Below, in pieces: positions 1 to 7,953 of a DNA stretch of 16,048 nucleotides. The notes under the pieces were generated by a model. The model was not told the origin of the DNA, ran no database searches, and saw only the letters and a list, made by a program, of their open reading frames with translations. Positions within the stretch are counted from its first letter, which is position 1. Every line of letters starts with the position of its first letter. Source of the DNA: Pseudomonas sp. (GTDB taxonomy: Bacteria > Pseudomonadota > Gammaproteobacteria > Pseudomonadales > Pseudomonadaceae). Position numbers and translations under genes: made by a program. The DNA lies in NCBI GenBank assembly GCA_029240955.1, contig JARDZH010000003.1, positions 1 through 16,048 on the forward strand. The letters are read 5' to 3'.

Positions 1-343
1 TCATTTCGTTGTTGTGAACGGCTGATTCATGGTCTTCCGCTCTGTCTCAATTCGATGAGGTTAAATTATCAGTTCGATAAAGTGCGTGTAAGTGATGGGG
101 CTCCATCGTTTGTGTAGGAATCGGAGATAAGTTTTGCTGCGATGGAAGGAAGTACAGGAGTCTTGAGTTGCCGTGTAGGTAATATTCTATTTTTTCTTAT
201 CTTGATTAGTTGAAGTCTCCTACAAGTTCCGTCTATGTCAGGCTCTGCTGTATCGCTCGGATAACAGGTAATCTCGGCTGACTAATTCTTCAAATGGTTC
301 GGCTACAGAAGTTCAGGAGCGTCCGTTGATAAAGGATAAACAT
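1..343. other. AT-rich upstream region of the toxin-like pair, no gene seen
   Basis: This stretch is visibly richer in A and T than the rest of the window and has no reading frame that looks coding. The minus strand has only a nine-codon frame at the very edge, with a poor ribosome site. It should hold the promoter for the two plus-strand genes that follow, but I find no -35/-10 pair with good spacing. A small perfect inverted repeat (GATGG, 4-base loop, CCATC) sits at 94-107. AT-rich leaders of this kind are common upstream of horizontally acquired, silenced or environment-regulated genes; applying that here is inference. Confidence 0.5.
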
Positions 344-1504
344 ATGCAGGGCAGCGAGCAGTTGACCGTCGACGAGTTGAACAGCGTGACGAGCCACTAC
401 GTACAGACGCTTGCCGGGAAAGCGGGAGGGGGCGGGAAGGAACCGGGGCTGATCGTGTCCCACGGCGATGTGCGCGCCATTCGGCACTACGTATCCTCGG
501 CGCTTGAACTGCCGCAGGGGCTGGATCAGGTGCGGGAGTGGCTCGGTTATGACGTGGCGGACATTGCCGGGCTCGAACCGGTTGATCTCCAGAGCTTGTA
601 TCAGGCCATTCACTGTCATGCGCAGGAATGGGCCCATCTGGAAATCGGTATCAAAGACGTCGGCACTGATCTGGTCTATTTTTCCGACGCGCTCAGGAGC
701 AGCGGTGAAACCCTGGTCAGCTTTGTGGAAGGGCTGGAAGGCTATCGCACTGCAGTCGGGGTGATGGGCGATCTTGACACTGACATTGTTGCGCAGATAC
801 CCGCCGTCGAGTGGACCGCACGCGACAGAAATCGCAAGGCGACTCTGGACGCGCTGCTGGAAGACCTGCGTATTGTCGTCAGAGACTGCAGTCGCAGCAC
901 GGCCGTAGTGAATGCCAGCCTTGGTACCTTCAAGCAGGAGTTGAAAACCCGCATCGGGCCTTCGCTGGGTCTGAAGCTCACGCTGATACGCCGCAACAAC
1001 AGGGATCTGCGCCTTGCCGATCTCACTGCCGAGCTCGATGATCTGAACAAGGACATCCACGCGCAGAGCGACAGCTTCGAGGACTTTCTGCAGCGCCAGT
1101 GGTGTCTGGCGTCATTCGTTCAGGAACTGGCTTTTCCCGATGGCCAGGCGCCTCAGCTGACACGCCTCGAATCGCTCCTGGCCCGCAAGCGCCAGTTGAT
1201 CGCGCAGATCCGCCAGGAGCACGCCTTGCTGGCTTCACTCGCGCATTTGCAGACCTTACTTCAGGACCTCAGGGTACGCGTGGATGCCGCGTCACTCGGA
1301 GCCTCAAATCTGGAGAGCCTCTGGATACTCATCCAGACCTACATCGACGGCTCGGCCGGACGGTTGCAGAACATGAACGACGCAACGTTCCTGGTCGTTT
1401 TCGTGGCCAGGTTACGGTCGATGATCCTGTCATGGAGCGAAATCAAGGGCCACTCACGCGACCTGCTGATCGCATTCAACAACGCCATTGCGCAGGTGCA
1501 CTGA
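344..1504 (+). CDS. XaxA-like subunit of an alpha-xenorhabdolysin-type binary toxin
   Basis: The 386-residue product is predicted to be almost wholly helical, with heptad-like stretches at about residues 222-245 and 270-315. It has no signal peptide and no clear catalytic motif. I recognise an XaxA-like pattern: an early block around GDVRAIRHYVSSALELP (41-57), then W96...IGIKDVGTDLVYFSDALRSSG (101-121), and a C-terminal helix ending LSWSEIKGHSRDLLIAFN. XaxA is the activator/stabiliser half of a ClyA-superfamily two-component pore. The glycine-rich hydrophobic hairpin I would expect near residues 250-270 is not evident; only a short stretch, WCLASFVQELAF, is there. I chose the ATG at 344 because AAGGA lies 7 bases upstream; an in-frame TTG at 326 preceded by GGAG would add six residues. 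The next gene overlaps by one base, so the two are translationally coupled. The family call rests on remembered motifs and on the two-gene context. Confidence 0.55.
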   Translation: MQGSEQLTVDELNSVTSHYVQTLAGKAGGGGKEPGLIVSHGDVRAIRHYVSSALELPQGLDQVREWLGYDVADIAGLEPVDLQSLYQAIHCHAQEWAHLEIGIKDVGTDLVYFSDALRSSGETLVSFVEGLEGYRTAVGVMGDLDTDIVAQIPAVEWTARDRNRKATLDALLEDLRIVVRDCSRSTAVVNASLGTFKQELKTRIGPSLGLKLTLIRRNNRDLRLADLTAELDDLNKDIHAQSDSFEDFLQRQWCLASFVQELAFPDGQAPQLTRLESLLARKRQLIAQIRQEHALLASLAHLQTLLQDLRVRVDAASLGASNLESLWILIQTYIDGSAGRLQNMNDATFLVVFVARLRSMILSWSEIKGHSRDLLIAFNNAIAQVH

Positions 1505-2208
1505 TGAACATGCAAACCCTACAGAACCCCTACACGTTTCCCCGTCCTGATTTCGGCGCAGTACAGCGGCATCGAAAGGTCTTGTCGCAAAGCGCTGGCT
1601 CTCAGATCGCAGGCGTCCTGCGGGAGCAACAGCTGGTGATTCTTGATCAGGTCTACAGGGTAGACGCCGCGATCATCAAAACGCTGGACGGTATTTGCGC
1701 AAGCCTCGGAGACGTGGACATCGAGGACTATCGGGTCGCTATCCGCAAGCTGGATCACGCGGGACGCACGGATGCTGAAAACGAGGCTTTTCTGTCGTAT
1801 CAACGAGAACTGGCGAATGACATGAACAGCGGCGTCGAAACAACGCGAGGATATGTCGATGTCCTGAGCAGCAACCTGTCATCGCTACTTGCCGCTGCGC
1901 TTGCCGACACCCGGGAACAGGTCGTACACGCTCAGTCCTTGCTGTCGAGCGCAGGTCCATTGCTGGATGAGCCGCAGACTCGCCACCTTGAGTTTCTTCT
2001 CGAAGATTTGAAAGGGCCGCTGCACATGGCCGCTGCCAGGCGAGAGTACGTGGACGAGATCGACAAGATCCTGTCTCCGCTGAGGTTCTTCTGTGACAAC
2101 GTGCTGACCTCGGGCCGGGACGTTATTCAGGTTGCGGACGAATTCCAGAAACAGGTTGATGAACTGCTCTCGTACCTGCGTGATATCCGCAACGAGTGGA
2201 AAGGATGA
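1504..2208 (+). CDS. XaxB-like second subunit, short form
   Basis: This 234-residue protein starts at an ATG sharing its A with the TGA of the preceding gene, with AGGTG (1494-1498) as ribosome site. It is helical throughout, with no signal peptide. The mildly apolar stretch SSNLSSLLAAALA (about 122-134) is the only candidate membrane-contacting segment. The C-terminal part (about 180-230, RREYVDEIDKILSPLRFFCD then a long amphipathic helix) fits the end of XaxB-type proteins. XaxB subunits, as I recall them, are near 350 residues, so this one would lack roughly a hundred residues, probably internally, because both ends look natural. Tight coupling to a XaxA-like gene is the main support for the call. 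It could instead be a diverged partner that no longer forms the classic pore. No frameshift is needed to explain the ends. Confidence 0.45.
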   Translation: MNMQTLQNPYTFPRPDFGAVQRHRKVLSQSAGSQIAGVLREQQLVILDQVYRVDAAIIKTLDGICASLGDVDIEDYRVAIRKLDHAGRTDAENEAFLSYQRELANDMNSGVETTRGYVDVLSSNLSSLLAAALADTREQVVHAQSLLSSAGPLLDEPQTRHLEFLLEDLKGPLHMAAARREYVDEIDKILSPLRFFCDNVLTSGRDVIQVADEFQKQVDELLSYLRDIRNEWKG

Positions 2209-2249
2209 AGAGGAATTGACCACAAAACTGCTTGTGACAAGTCCGCACC

Positions 2250-2303
2250 AAGCGCAACGATTGCTGCGCTTGAGCGGGCCCTGTCACGAACAGCCTGTTT
2301 TTT
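2250..2303. terminator. Probable termination region between converging genes
   Basis: Two converging units end 112 bases apart. An inverted repeat AAGCGCA / TGCGCTT (2250-2256 and 2265-2271) can fold on either strand. On the plus strand a weak CTGT/ACAG hairpin (2281-2293) is followed by six T residues (2298-2303), giving a modest intrinsic terminator for the toxin-like pair. On the minus strand the larger stem has no good T-run after it. Assignment as a terminator is inference. Confidence 0.4.
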
Positions 2304-2320
2304 CACGGCGCCACGCCACG

Positions 2321-3295
2321 TCAAGCAGGAACGAACTGCTCCGCATAATGGCAAGCAACCTGACGGTGATCGACCAAACGCAGCTCCGGAACGTCAGTCA
2401 CACAACGCTCAGTCGCATACGGGCAGCGCTTGTGGAAAGGGCAGCCGCTTGGCGGGTTCAGCGGGTTGGGGAGTTCGCCAACGATCTTGATCTTTGGCTT
2501 CAGCGGGTCCGGGTGGATAGTCGGTGTAGCCGACAGCAGCGCCTGAGTGTACGGATGCAGCGGGCGCTCGTAGATATGCTCCTTCGGACCCATTTCCGCA
2601 GGCTTGCCCAGGTACATCACCAGAACCGTGTCGGCCACATGACGCACGACCGACAGGTTGTGCGAGATGAACACATAAGCGGTGTTGAACTGCTGCTGAA
2701 GATCCATGAACAGGTTCAGCACCTGGGCCTGGATCGACACGTCCAGCGCCGACGTGGGTTCGTCCGCCACCAGCACCTTGGGTTGCAGCATCATTGCCCG
2801 CGCCAGCGCGATACGCTGGCGCTGACCGCCGGAGAACATGTGCGGGTAACGCTGATAGTGCTCAGGACGCAAACCGACCTGGCTCATCATTGCCTGCACT
2901 TTTTCCCGGCGCTCGGCACGGCTCAGGTCAGTATTGATCAACAGCGGCTCGCCCAGTTGATCACCGATCTTCTGACGCGGGTTGAGCGACGCGTACGGGC
3001 TCTGGAACACCATCTGCACGTCTTTGCGCAATTGCTTGCGCTCGGACTTGCTGGCGCCGGCCACTTCATGACCGGCAATTTTCAGCGAGCCGGAAGACGG
3101 CTCTTCGATCAGCGTCAGGGCGCGGGCGAGGGTGGACTTTCCGCAACCCGACTCGCCTACGACGGCCAGTGTCTTGCCGGCTTCCAGCTCGAACGACACG
3201 CCGTTCAGCGCACGCACCGTGGCGTGCCCCTTGAACAGGCCACGAGAAACTTCGTAATGACGGGTAAGGTCGCGGGCGGTAAGTACGACGCTCAT
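2321..3295 (-). CDS. dppF: Dipeptide ABC transporter ATPase DppF
   Basis: This 324-residue cytoplasmic ATPase is one of the two nucleotide-binding subunits that drive peptide import through DppBC. Seen in order: Walker A GESGCGKS (47-54), Q-loop in MVFQSPYASLNPRQ (about 95-108), signature FSGGQRQR (154-161), Walker B VLVADE (174-179) and switch His212. After residue 280 comes the oligopeptide-transporter C-terminal domain with C285-x5-C-x6-C-x16-C315. That cysteine spacing is the one reported to hold a [4Fe-4S] cluster in a DppD homologue. I chose the ATG at 3295 rather than an upstream in-frame ATG at 3328 because GGAGG lies 6 bases before it and the start overlaps the dppD stop by one base (TGATG). 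It is the last gene of the cluster. The NPRQ and GGQRQR wording is typical of the F rather than the D subunit. Confidence 0.95.
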   Translation of the reverse strand: MSVVLTARDLTRHYEVSRGLFKGHATVRALNGVSFELEAGKTLAVVGESGCGKSTLARALTLIEEPSSGSLKIAGHEVAGASKSERKQLRKDVQMVFQSPYASLNPRQKIGDQLGEPLLINTDLSRAERREKVQAMMSQVGLRPEHYQRYPHMFSGGQRQRIALARAMMLQPKVLVADEPTSALDVSIQAQVLNLFMDLQQQFNTAYVFISHNLSVVRHVADTVLVMYLGKPAEMGPKEHIYERPLHPYTQALLSATPTIHPDPLKPKIKIVGELPNPLNPPSGCPFHKRCPYATERCVTDVPELRLVDHRQVACHYAEQFVPA

Positions 3296-4263
3296 CACGC
3301 CACCTCCTGATTCAAAGGATAGAAGCAACGCGCCAGGCTCTGAGCCTTGGGATCGAGACCCGGACGTTCAGTGCGGCAGTTGTCCCGCACGTACGGGCAG
3401 CGTGGCGATAGCAGACAGCCCTGCGGGCGGTCGTAGCGGCCCGGAACCATGCCCGGCAAGGTCGCCAGACGCTCGGCACCCATGCTGTGCTCGGGAATTG
3501 CTGCCAGGAGCGCTTCGCTGTACGGGTGCGCAGGAATATCGAACAGCTGCGGCACGTGACCGACCTCGACCGCCTGACCTGCGTACATCACACAGACCCG
3601 CTGTGCGGTTTCAGCAACCACGGCGAGGTCGTGGGTGATCAACACCAGCGCCATGTTCTGCTCTTTCTGCAGGCTCAGCAGCAGATCCATGATCTGCGCC
3701 TGAATGGTTACGTCCAGCGCGGTGGTTGGCTCGTCGGCGATCAGCAGCTTGGGTTCGCCGGCAATTGCCATGGCGATTGCAACGCGCTGGCTCATACCAC
3801 CCGACAATTGATGCGGGTAGGCATTCAAGCGTGCGGCGGCGCCCGGGATTTCCACTTTTTCCAGCAGTTCCAGTGCGCGCTGACGGGCAGCTTTGCCGGA
3901 CATGCCCAAGTGCTGACGCAAGACTTCTTCGATCTGATAGCCCACGGTGTAGCTTGGGTTCAGGGCAGTCATCGGGTCCTGGAAGACCATGGCCAGGTCT
4001 TTGCCGATGATGCGTCGGCGCTGACGGGAACTCAGCTTGAGCAGGTCGTTGCCATCGAAGCTCAGGGAGTCAGCGGTGATGATGCCGGGTGCGTCGATCA
4101 GCCCCATCAACGCCATCATGGTCACGGATTTACCCGAGCCCGATTCGCCGACGATGGCCAGTACTTCGCCTTTGTCGACGCGCAGGGAAAGACCGTCCAC
4201 GACGGGCACGGCCTTGGCGTCGCCGAAACGGACGTTGAGATTCTTGATTTCCAGAAGTGACAT
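3295..4263 (-). CDS. dppD: Dipeptide ABC transporter ATPase DppD
   Basis: This is the 322-residue partner ATPase of DppF. Motifs: Walker A GESGSGKS (39-46), Q-loop [12 protein letters not shown] (92-103), signature LSGGMSQR (153-160), Walker B LLIADE (173-178) and switch His211. The C-terminal cysteines 283, 289, 296 and 313 have the same C-x5-C-x6-C-x16-C spacing as in DppF. The GGMSQR signature is the usual form in OppD/DppD proteins. The ATG at 4263 is preceded by GAGGAG, which overlaps the dppC stop codon; a longer in-frame start at 4308 would lie inside dppC with no better site. The 3' end overlaps dppF by one base. Expected to form a DppD-DppF heterodimer under the DppBC channel. Confidence 0.95.
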   Translation of the reverse strand: MSLLEIKNLNVRFGDAKAVPVVDGLSLRVDKGEVLAIVGESGSGKSVTMMALMGLIDAPGIITADSLSFDGNDLLKLSSRQRRRIIGKDLAMVFQDPMTALNPSYTVGYQIEEVLRQHLGMSGKAARQRALELLEKVEIPGAAARLNAYPHQLSGGMSQRVAIAMAIAGEPKLLIADEPTTALDVTIQAQIMDLLLSLQKEQNMALVLITHDLAVVAETAQRVCVMYAGQAVEVGHVPQLFDIPAHPYSEALLAAIPEHSMGAERLATLPGMVPGRYDRPQGCLLSPRCPYVRDNCRTERPGLDPKAQSLARCFYPLNQEVA

Positions 4264-4273
4264 ACGAATCTCC

Positions 4274-5185
4274 TCAGGCGGCATTCTTGAGTTTCGGGTC
4301 CAGCGCATCGCGCAGACCGTCGCCCATCAGGTTGATTGCCAGCACGCTGAGCAAAATGGTCAGACCCGGCAGGCTCACTACCCACCAGGCGCGTTCGATG
4401 TAATCGCGAGCCGAGGCCAGCATGGTGCCCCACTCAGGAGTCGGCGGTTGTACGCCCAGGCCCAGGAAGCCCAGCGCCGCGGCATCGAGGATCGCCGAGG
4501 AAAAGCTCAGAGTCGCCTGAACGATCAGCGGTGCCATGCAGTTGGGCAGCACAGTGATGAACATCAGACGCGGCAGGGTTGCACCTGCCAGACGCGCGGC
4601 AGTGACGTAGTCGCGGTTCAGCTCGCCCATGACGGCGGCGCGAGTCAGGCGCACGTAAGAGGGCAGCGAAACGATGGCGATCGCGATGACCGTGTTGATC
4701 AGGCCTGGGCCGAGGATCGCGACGATGGCGACGGCCAGCAGCAGCGATGGCAGAGCCAGCATGATGTCCATCAGGCGCATCACGGATGGTCCGAGAATCC
4801 GCGGAAAGAATCCGGCCAGCAGACCCAGCAGGATGCCGGGGATCAGCGACATGACTACCGAGGACAGGCCGATCAGCAGCGACAGGCGCGAACCCTGAAT
4901 CAGGCGCGACAGCAGATCGCGGCCCAGCTCGTCGGTGCCGAGGATGAACTGCCATTGCCCGCCTTCCAGCCAGACGGGCGGGGTCAGCAGAAAGTCGCGG
5001 TACTGCTCGCTCGGGTCGTGCGGTGCGACCCAAGGGGCGAAAAGGGCGCAGAACACGATCAGGATCATGAACATCAGGCCGGCGACCGCGCCTTTGTTCT
5101 TGGCGAAGGCTTGCCAGAATTCTTTGTACGGGGATGGGTAAAGCAGGCTTTGATCGACTGCTACCGCAGGAGTAGGTGTGCTCAT
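4274..5185 (-). CDS. dppC: Dipeptide ABC transporter permease DppC
   Basis: This is a 303-residue inner-membrane permease. A hydrophilic N-terminal tail (1-32) leads to a first membrane segment (about 34-55), a periplasmic loop carrying the family motif LGTDELGRD (82-90), and further membrane segments around 102-128, 142-165, 163-180, 220-245 and 268-290. The cytoplasmic EAA loop that docks on the ATPases is at about 195-216 ([20 protein letters not shown]). [13 protein letters not shown] (241-253) is a typical DppC/OppC block. I chose the ATG at 5185, ten bases after the dppB stop; an in-frame ATG at 5227 would overlap dppB by over 30 bases. The ribosome site (GAGAT) is weak, which fits translational coupling to dppB. 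Confidence 0.95.
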   Translation of the reverse strand: MSTPTPAVAVDQSLLYPSPYKEFWQAFAKNKGAVAGLMFMILIVFCALFAPWVAPHDPSEQYRDFLLTPPVWLEGGQWQFILGTDELGRDLLSRLIQGSRLSLLIGLSSVVMSLIPGILLGLLAGFFPRILGPSVMRLMDIMLALPSLLLAVAIVAILGPGLINTVIAIAIVSLPSYVRLTRAAVMGELNRDYVTAARLAGATLPRLMFITVLPNCMAPLIVQATLSFSSAILDAAALGFLGLGVQPPTPEWGTMLASARDYIERAWWVVSLPGLTILLSVLAINLMGDGLRDALDPKLKNAA

Positions 5186-5195
5186 ATCAATGATC

Positions 5196-6206
5196 TCAGC
5201 GCTGGTGGCGGATGCGTGGGTTGGCAAAGCCGTAGAGGATGTCCACCACGAAGTTGACCAGGATCACCAGGCAGGCGATCAGCAGAATCCCGTTCTGTAC
5301 GACCGGGTAGTCCCGAGCGCCAATGGCTTCGATGAGCCATTTGCCGATGCCGGGCCAGGAGAAGATCGTTTCGGTCAGAACCGCACCGGCCAGCAGCGTG
5401 CCGATCTGCAGACCGAATACGGTCAGCACCGGGATCAACGCGTTGCGCAAGCCGTGAACGAACACGACGCGCGCTGGCGACAGGCCTTTGGCCCGCGCGG
5501 TACGTACGTAGTCTTCACGCAGCACTTCAAGCATCGACGAGCGAGTCATCCGCGCGATGACCGCCAGCGGAATAGTACCCAGCACGATGGCCGGCAGGAT
5601 CAGGTGATGCAGTGCGTCGAGGAACGCGCCTTCTTCATCGCTGAGCAGCGTGTCGATCAGCATGAAGCCGGTTACCGGCTGAATGTCGTAGAGCAGGTCG
5701 ATGCGCCCCGATACCGGGGTCCAGCCCAGCGATACGGAGAAGAACATGATGAGGATCAGGCCCCACCAGAAGATCGGCATCGAGTAGCCCGCCAGCGAAA
5801 TGCCCATTACGCCATGATCGAAGAGCGAGCCGCGTTTGAGTGCCGCAATCACGCCCGCGAGCAGGCCTAGAATGCCTGCAAAGATCAGGGCGGCCAGCGA
5901 CAGTTCAAGCGTCGCGGGGAACAGCGAAGTGAACTCGGTCCACACACTTTCGCGAGTACGCAGCGATTCGCCAAGGTCACCCTGTGCGAGCTTGCCGATG
6001 TAATCGATGTACTGGGCATAAAGCGGCTTGTTCAGACCCAGGCGCTCCATGGCCTGGGCGTGCATTTCCGGGTCGACCCGGCGTTCGCCCATCATGACCT
6101 CGACAGGGTCGCCCGGAATCAGGCGAATAAGTGCAAAGGTCAACAGGGTGATGCCGAAGAAGGTGGGGATCAGTAACCCCACCCGGCGGGCAATAAAACT
6201 AAACAT
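5196..6206 (-). CDS. dppB: Dipeptide ABC transporter permease DppB
   Basis: This 336-residue inner-membrane permease is the usual length for DppB. The N-terminal segment (about 9-30) ends in IRLIPGDPV, a DppB/OppB hallmark, followed by a large periplasmic loop to about residue 95. Membrane segments follow near 100-122, 138-160, 200-220, 255-280 and 305-326. The EAA-type cytoplasmic loop is at about 233-258 (YVRTARAKGLSPARVVFVHG, then RNALIPV). The ATG at 6206 has GAGG about 11 bases upstream, a rather distant ribosome site. It is separated from the upstream binding-protein gene by a 71-base gap that holds a stem-loop. It is the first gene of the tightly packed dppBCDF block. Confidence 0.95.
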   Translation of the reverse strand: MFSFIARRVGLLIPTFFGITLLTFALIRLIPGDPVEVMMGERRVDPEMHAQAMERLGLNKPLYAQYIDYIGKLAQGDLGESLRTRESVWTEFTSLFPATLELSLAALIFAGILGLLAGVIAALKRGSLFDHGVMGISLAGYSMPIFWWGLILIMFFSVSLGWTPVSGRIDLLYDIQPVTGFMLIDTLLSDEEGAFLDALHHLILPAIVLGTIPLAVIARMTRSSMLEVLREDYVRTARAKGLSPARVVFVHGLRNALIPVLTVFGLQIGTLLAGAVLTETIFSWPGIGKWLIEAIGARDYPVVQNGILLIACLVILVNFVVDILYGFANPRIRHQR

Positions 6207-6239
6207 CTGGTTGTGTACCTCATCAGCCGGTCAGGCGTG

Positions 6240-6277
6240 CCGCCGTTGCCCTTGTGGGGCGCAGGCGGCGGTTTTTT
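6240..6277. promoter_or_regulatory. Stem-loop between fourth dppA and dppB (intercistronic, minus strand)
   Basis: Outer stem CCGCCG (6240-6245) pairs with CGGCGG (6266-6271) and inner stem GCCC (6248-6251) with GGGC (6257-6260). On the coding (minus) strand it lies 6 bases after the binding-protein stop and has no T-run after it, so read-through into dppB is likely, with the hairpin protecting the upstream message. On the plus strand six T residues (6272-6277) follow directly, so it is also a good intrinsic terminator for any antisense transcript. The role is inferred. Confidence 0.6.
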
Positions 6278-7873
6278 CTACTTCACCCCGGTCGAGGTGA
6301 AATTGTTATTGGTCAGCGGGCTGATATGAAAGCCCTCGACATTTTTACGCATTGCCACGAACAGCTTCGGATAAGCGAGGCTGATCCACGGTTGTTCCTG
6401 ATTGAATACATCTTGTGCTTGCTTATAGAGAGCGGCCCGTTCAGCCGGGTCGGTCACTTCCCGGGCTTTGGTGATCGCATCTTCGAACTGTTTGTTGCAC
6501 CAGCGGGCATAGTTCTCGCCGTTCTTCGCCGCTTCGCAGCTCAGGTTTGGAGTCAGGAAGTTGTCCGGGTCGCCATTGTCGCCGGCCCAGCCTGCAAAGA
6601 CCATGTCGTGTTCGCCAGCCTTGGCGCGTTTAAGCATTTCGCCCCATTCCATGATGCGGATATCAAGCTTGATCCCGACCTTGGCGAGGTCCGCTTGCAG
6701 CATCTGTGCACCGACCATTGGGTTCGGATTGGTCACGGCACCGCCATTACGGGCGAACAGTGTAAAGGTCTGGCCTTCCGGCACGCCCGCTTCCTTCAAC
6801 AGCGCACGCGCTTTGTCCGGATCGTGCGCCGGCCCCTGACGATCATGGTCGTAGCCGATCATGGTCGGTGGGTACGGGCCAACGCCGGCAGTGGCCTTGC
6901 CTTCGCCAAACAGCGCGCGAATATACGACTGTTTGTCGAATGCCAGGTTGATCGCCTGCCGCACTCGCACATCGCTCAAATACTTGTGTGACGTGTTGAT
7001 AGCAACGTAACTGGTCATCATGGCTTCCATTTCCTCGATCTTGAGGTTGGGATCAGCCTTGATGTTGGCAATATCATCAGGTTTGGGATAAAGCGCAACC
7101 TGACACTCATTGGCCTTGAGCTTTTGCAGGCGCGTGTTGTTGTCCAGCGTCACGGCGAAGATCAACGTCTCGCTCGGAACCTTGCTCTTCCAGTAATCCG
7201 GGTTGGCTTTATAGCGGACCTGCGCATCCTTGGCATAGCGGGTCAGGATGAACGGCCCGGTGCCGATAGGCTTGCTGTTGAGCTCTGCGGTCTTTTTGGC
7301 AGCGAGTAGTTGATCTGCGTATTCGGCGGAGTAAATCGAAGTGAACGGCATCGCAAGGTCGCGCAGGAAAGGCGACTCGGGACGCGTCAGGGTGAATTTC
7401 ACGGTGTAGTCGTCGACTTTCTCGACACTTTTGAGCAGGTCCTTGAAGCCCATGCTCTCGAAATAGGGGTAACCGACCAGCGAAAGTGCATGCCAAGGGT
7501 GTTTCGGGTCCAGCTGGCGCTGGAAACTCCAGACCACATCGTCGGCGTTCATGTCGCGGGTGGGTTTGAAGTAGTCGGTCGTCTGGAATTTGACCCCGCG
7601 TCGCAGCTTGAAGGTGTAACTCAGGCCGTCCGCGCTGATATCCCAGCTTTCGGCCAGGCCGGGGATCGTGTCGGTGGTGCCAGGCGTGAACGCAATCAGC
7701 CTTTCCAGAATGGTTTCTGCCGAAGCATCAGCCGTGACGGCAGTCGTGTACTGCACGATGTCGAAACCTTCAGGGCTGGCTTCGGTGCACACCACGAGAG
7801 GTTTGGCCGAAACAGCTGCGGCGGTACTGAACAACGCCGCGGCAATAGCCGTACGCAGCGAAAGCTTTTTCAA
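6278..7873 (-). CDS. dppA: Dipeptide/peptide periplasmic binding protein, DppA paralogue 4
   Basis: This is a cluster C (SBP_bac_5) periplasmic binding protein of 531 residues that delivers peptides to DppBCDF. The signal peptide runs to about Ala23 (AVSA then KPLVV). Family marks are CTEASPEGFD (29-38), IGTGPF, KANECQV, and GWAGDNGDPDNF, whose Asp is expected to hold the peptide amino group as in E. coli DppA. Four cysteines sit where E. coli DppA has its two disulphides; the second pair here spans 12 residues, not 11 as in the three paralogues. It is the most divergent of the four copies, and its C-terminus (LTNNNFTSTGVK) differs. I chose a TTG start at 7873: AGGAGG lies 6 bases upstream and the encoded MKKLSLR is a proper signal start. 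The in-frame ATG at 7897 would place that ribosome site inside the gene. By position it corresponds to P. aeruginosa dppA4. Confidence 0.9.
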   Translation of the reverse strand: MKKLSLRTAIAAALFSTAAAVSAKPLVVCTEASPEGFDIVQYTTAVTADASAETILERLIAFTPGTTDTIPGLAESWDISADGLSYTFKLRRGVKFQTTDYFKPTRDMNADDVVWSFQRQLDPKHPWHALSLVGYPYFESMGFKDLLKSVEKVDDYTVKFTLTRPESPFLRDLAMPFTSIYSAEYADQLLAAKKTAELNSKPIGTGPFILTRYAKDAQVRYKANPDYWKSKVPSETLIFAVTLDNNTRLQKLKANECQVALYPKPDDIANIKADPNLKIEEMEAMMTSYVAINTSHKYLSDVRVRQAINLAFDKQSYIRALFGEGKATAGVGPYPPTMIGYDHDRQGPAHDPDKARALLKEAGVPEGQTFTLFARNGGAVTNPNPMVGAQMLQADLAKVGIKLDIRIMEWGEMLKRAKAGEHDMVFAGWAGDNGDPDNFLTPNLSCEAAKNGENYARWCNKQFEDAITKAREVTDPAERAALYKQAQDVFNQEQPWISLAYPKLFVAMRKNVEGFHISPLTNNNFTSTGVK

Positions 7874-7900
7874 TAGAAACCTCCTGTAGATCGGCATAAA

Positions 7901-7941
7901 GCCAGGGCCGTCCGTGCAACGAATGCTCGCACGGCCTTGGC
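7901..7941 (-). promoter_or_regulatory. Stem-loop between porin and fourth dppA
   Basis: GCCAGGG (7901-7907) pairs with CCTTGGC (7935-7941) with one G-T wobble, and CCGTGC (7912-7917) pairs with GCACGG (7929-7934) across a four-base bulge. It begins 12 bases after the porin stop on the coding strand and ends about 20 bases before the next ribosome site. Only three T residues follow. Read-through with mRNA stabilisation seems likelier than full termination. Confidence 0.5.
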
Positions 7942-7953
7942 TGTCGGGCCGTT

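Noticed and set aside
1..30. A nine-codon minus-strand frame at the window edge
   Set aside because: Too short and without a good ribosome site; cannot be distinguished from chance.
2132..3310. A 392-codon plus-strand frame overlapping the end of the XaxB-like gene and all of dppF
   Set aside because: Most of it is antisense to dppF, whose motifs are complete. The start overlaps the XaxB-like gene in another frame and does not continue that protein.
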